From Aurantiochytrium sp. KH105 (taxonomy: Eukaryota; Sar; Bigyra; Thraustochytrida; Thraustochytriidae), in contig BGKB01000006.1 in NCBI GenBank assembly GCA_003116975.1, forward strand, positions 62,001 through 126,000: DNA of 64,000 bases. The letters run 5' to 3'. The translations under genes were made by a program, and so were the position numbers. Below, in pieces: positions 62,687-64,000 of the stretch. The notes below the pieces were generated by a model. The model was not told the origin of the DNA and searched no databases. It saw only the letters and a list, made by a program, of their open reading frames with translations. Numbering within the stretch: the first letter of the stretch is position 1; the number at the start of each line of letters is the position of its first letter.

Positions 62687-64000
62687 CTTGGTCTCGCTGC
62701 TCTTGCTGCGTTCAGGGTCTGCTGCTGCCTGCGCCGCGCCGCCGCTCGCGCCGGGTCCTTGGCGCGGACAATTCACGGACCAGGACTACGGGACTTTCTT
62801 TCTTTCTCTCGCGCTTCCCGAGTCTCCTCCTCCTCCGCGCGCCAGAAAACCCCGCGCCGCTCCTCCGCCGCGCCGCGCCGCCGGCCGCGAGGCGCCGGAG
62901 GCCTGGCTGGCGCCGCGGCTCGCCACTGCACGCCACGCCGCGGCGCCGCGCGGCAGGGACCGCGAGAACGACCTCGACCGGCGATCGCGGCGGCCGGGAA
63001 AAAGCTTCCCTTGGGACGGATTCTCATCCCCGACGGCCGGCCAGACGGAGATGACGATGAGGGCGATGGTGATGGTGTACGAGGCCCAGCAGGATCGCGA
63101 TGGACGTGTCTGCAAGAAGGTCTTCGAGGCCGCGACGGTGGACGCAAGGCCGGCCGGGATGAGCGAAAATGCCGCGCTCAGCTGCGCCGGGAAGAGCGGG
63201 ATGACGGAAGGGTAAAATGCCGCGGCTCGGGGACGCCGGGAAATGAAGGAGGTGTGCGTTGGAGGAGCGCAAGGGGTTTATGGACGTGGTGATGACGGAG
63301 AATTGACTTGGGACGATGGCGAACGCAGGACGAACGCAGGGCGGCGGCCACCATTTGGCCAGTGACGGTTTCGGACGAATGGAGCGCGAAATTCACGTTC
63401 GCAGCCGCCATCGCTCACGCGAGGGTGGCGTGGAGGCTGTCGCGCTCGGTCGGTGAATCACCCGCGGAAAAAGAAACAGGAAAAGGAGAAGAGAAGGAGA
63501 ATAGCCTAGCGGCGCGGGGAAGCCTTCTCATCAGTGGTGGTGGGGCTGGAGACACAGAGTGGGGACGTGGCTGTGGCCATGTCCGTTCAACTGGCCATGG
63601 TGGCTCGTGCCTGTGCCCATGTCGAACTTGTGCCTGTGCCTGGTGCCTGCAGCCAGCTGGATGGCTGATGTTGATCTCTGCGGCAAAACGTTGGCCTCCC
63701 CTGATAACTGCCAGACCAAGTACGAGTCGCCAGCTGGCAGGCAGGTCACTGTGGCGGCCGGAAGTAGAAAGAGTGTAGCCTGGTCTCTGCGCCTCAGTTA
63801 GCCAACCATGCAGCATGGCGGCCTCTGAACGTTGGTTCATGGACATCGTAGTCGCCATCGCTGTGCTGGTCGGTCCATGGCATAGCTCCCTCAGCCCAGG
63901 ATTGCCATGGTGGCTGGTAGGCAAAAGGTATACATACTCCCTTTGAAAAGTCAAGTTGCCGGTGGCGTACTTTGTCGAAAAGAGAAAGGACGGACAAGTA
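62574..64000. other. Upstream of ETHE1: triplet repeats and an unassigned hydrophobic frame
   Basis: A TTCTGC/CTG triplet tract occupies about 62617-62690. On the minus strand an open frame without ATG (about 62786-63240) encodes VIPLFPAQLSAAFSLIPAGL and YTITIALIVISVWPAVG, which look like membrane segments; it could be an exon, but a + strand frame overlaps it and neither is recognisable. The last 700 nt hold GTGGCTGTGGCC-type repeats (63565-63640) and no supported gene. Confidence 0.35.
62617..62690 (+). repeat. CTT/CTG triplet tract upstream of ETHE1
   Basis: TTCTGC hexamers grade into about ten CTG units. On the ETHE1 strand this would be CAG/GAAGCA in the leader or promoter. Confidence 0.93.

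Noticed and set aside
8853-62690. CRISPR array or bacterial-type mobile elements
   Set aside because: All repeats seen are head-to-tail microsatellites, minisatellites or single duplications without spacers; no transposase, integrase or terminal inverted repeats were recognised.

Overview
The window is nuclear DNA from a eukaryote. Coding strands are GC-rich, most genes are single long open frames, and the few introns visible are short (about 60-500 nt) with GTRAGT donors, CTAAC-like branch sites and CAG/TAG acceptors. Products such as COX19, OPA3, UVSSA, eIF3e, kinesin, RETSAT, ETHE1 and flavohemoglobin, together with the compact head-to-head layout, fit a single-celled protist. A stramenopile of the thraustochytrid type is my best guess; this is an inference from style, not from a diagnostic marker.

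Layout. 0.4-5.1 kb: spliced mitochondrial genes COX19 (-) and OPA3-like (+) share a 421-nt divergent promoter, followed by a spliced pterin-carbinolamine dehydratase (-) and a spliced secreted MRH-domain protein (+). 5.3-7.3 kb: an acidic membrane protein of unknown function (-). 7.3-10.5 kb: microsatellite-rich, no secure gene. 10.5-18.4 kb: three + strand genes (RETSAT-like oxidoreductase, an unknown polytopic membrane protein, an ABHD1/3-like hydrolase). 19.7-25.1 kb: a WD40-Roc-COR-TIR protein with one in-frame TAG, followed by a decayed tandem copy. 25.4-44 kb: aldo-keto reductase of the Kv-beta type, a RING-BRCT (BRCA1/BARD1-like) protein, a METTL21-like methyltransferase divergent from a 5'-nucleotidase-like phosphoesterase, flavohemoglobin, a Cys-rich type II membrane protein, UVSSA, and an amino-acid transporter broken by an assembly join (single N flanked by a 547-bp exact repeat). 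44.5-55 kb: eIF3e, an N-terminal kinesin, and a 1787-residue TPR protein. 55-61.8 kb: no known gene, but three tandem copies of a small basic-protein ORF whose differences are mostly silent in one frame only. 61.8-62.6 kb: ETHE1 persulfide dioxygenase.

Two observations stand out. The WD40-Roc-COR-TIR gene and its decayed neighbour look like a small innate-immunity/cell-death type locus (a STAND-like sensor with a TIR effector). The 58.4-61.2 kb triplet looks like an undescribed small protein family under purifying selection. There is no operon logic; gene pairs are divergent or convergent, and short direct repeats recur in or beside 3' ends. A GC-rich repeated motif sits upstream of COX19/OPA3 and of eIF3e. 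I ran no searches or computations; all names rest on motifs read by eye.
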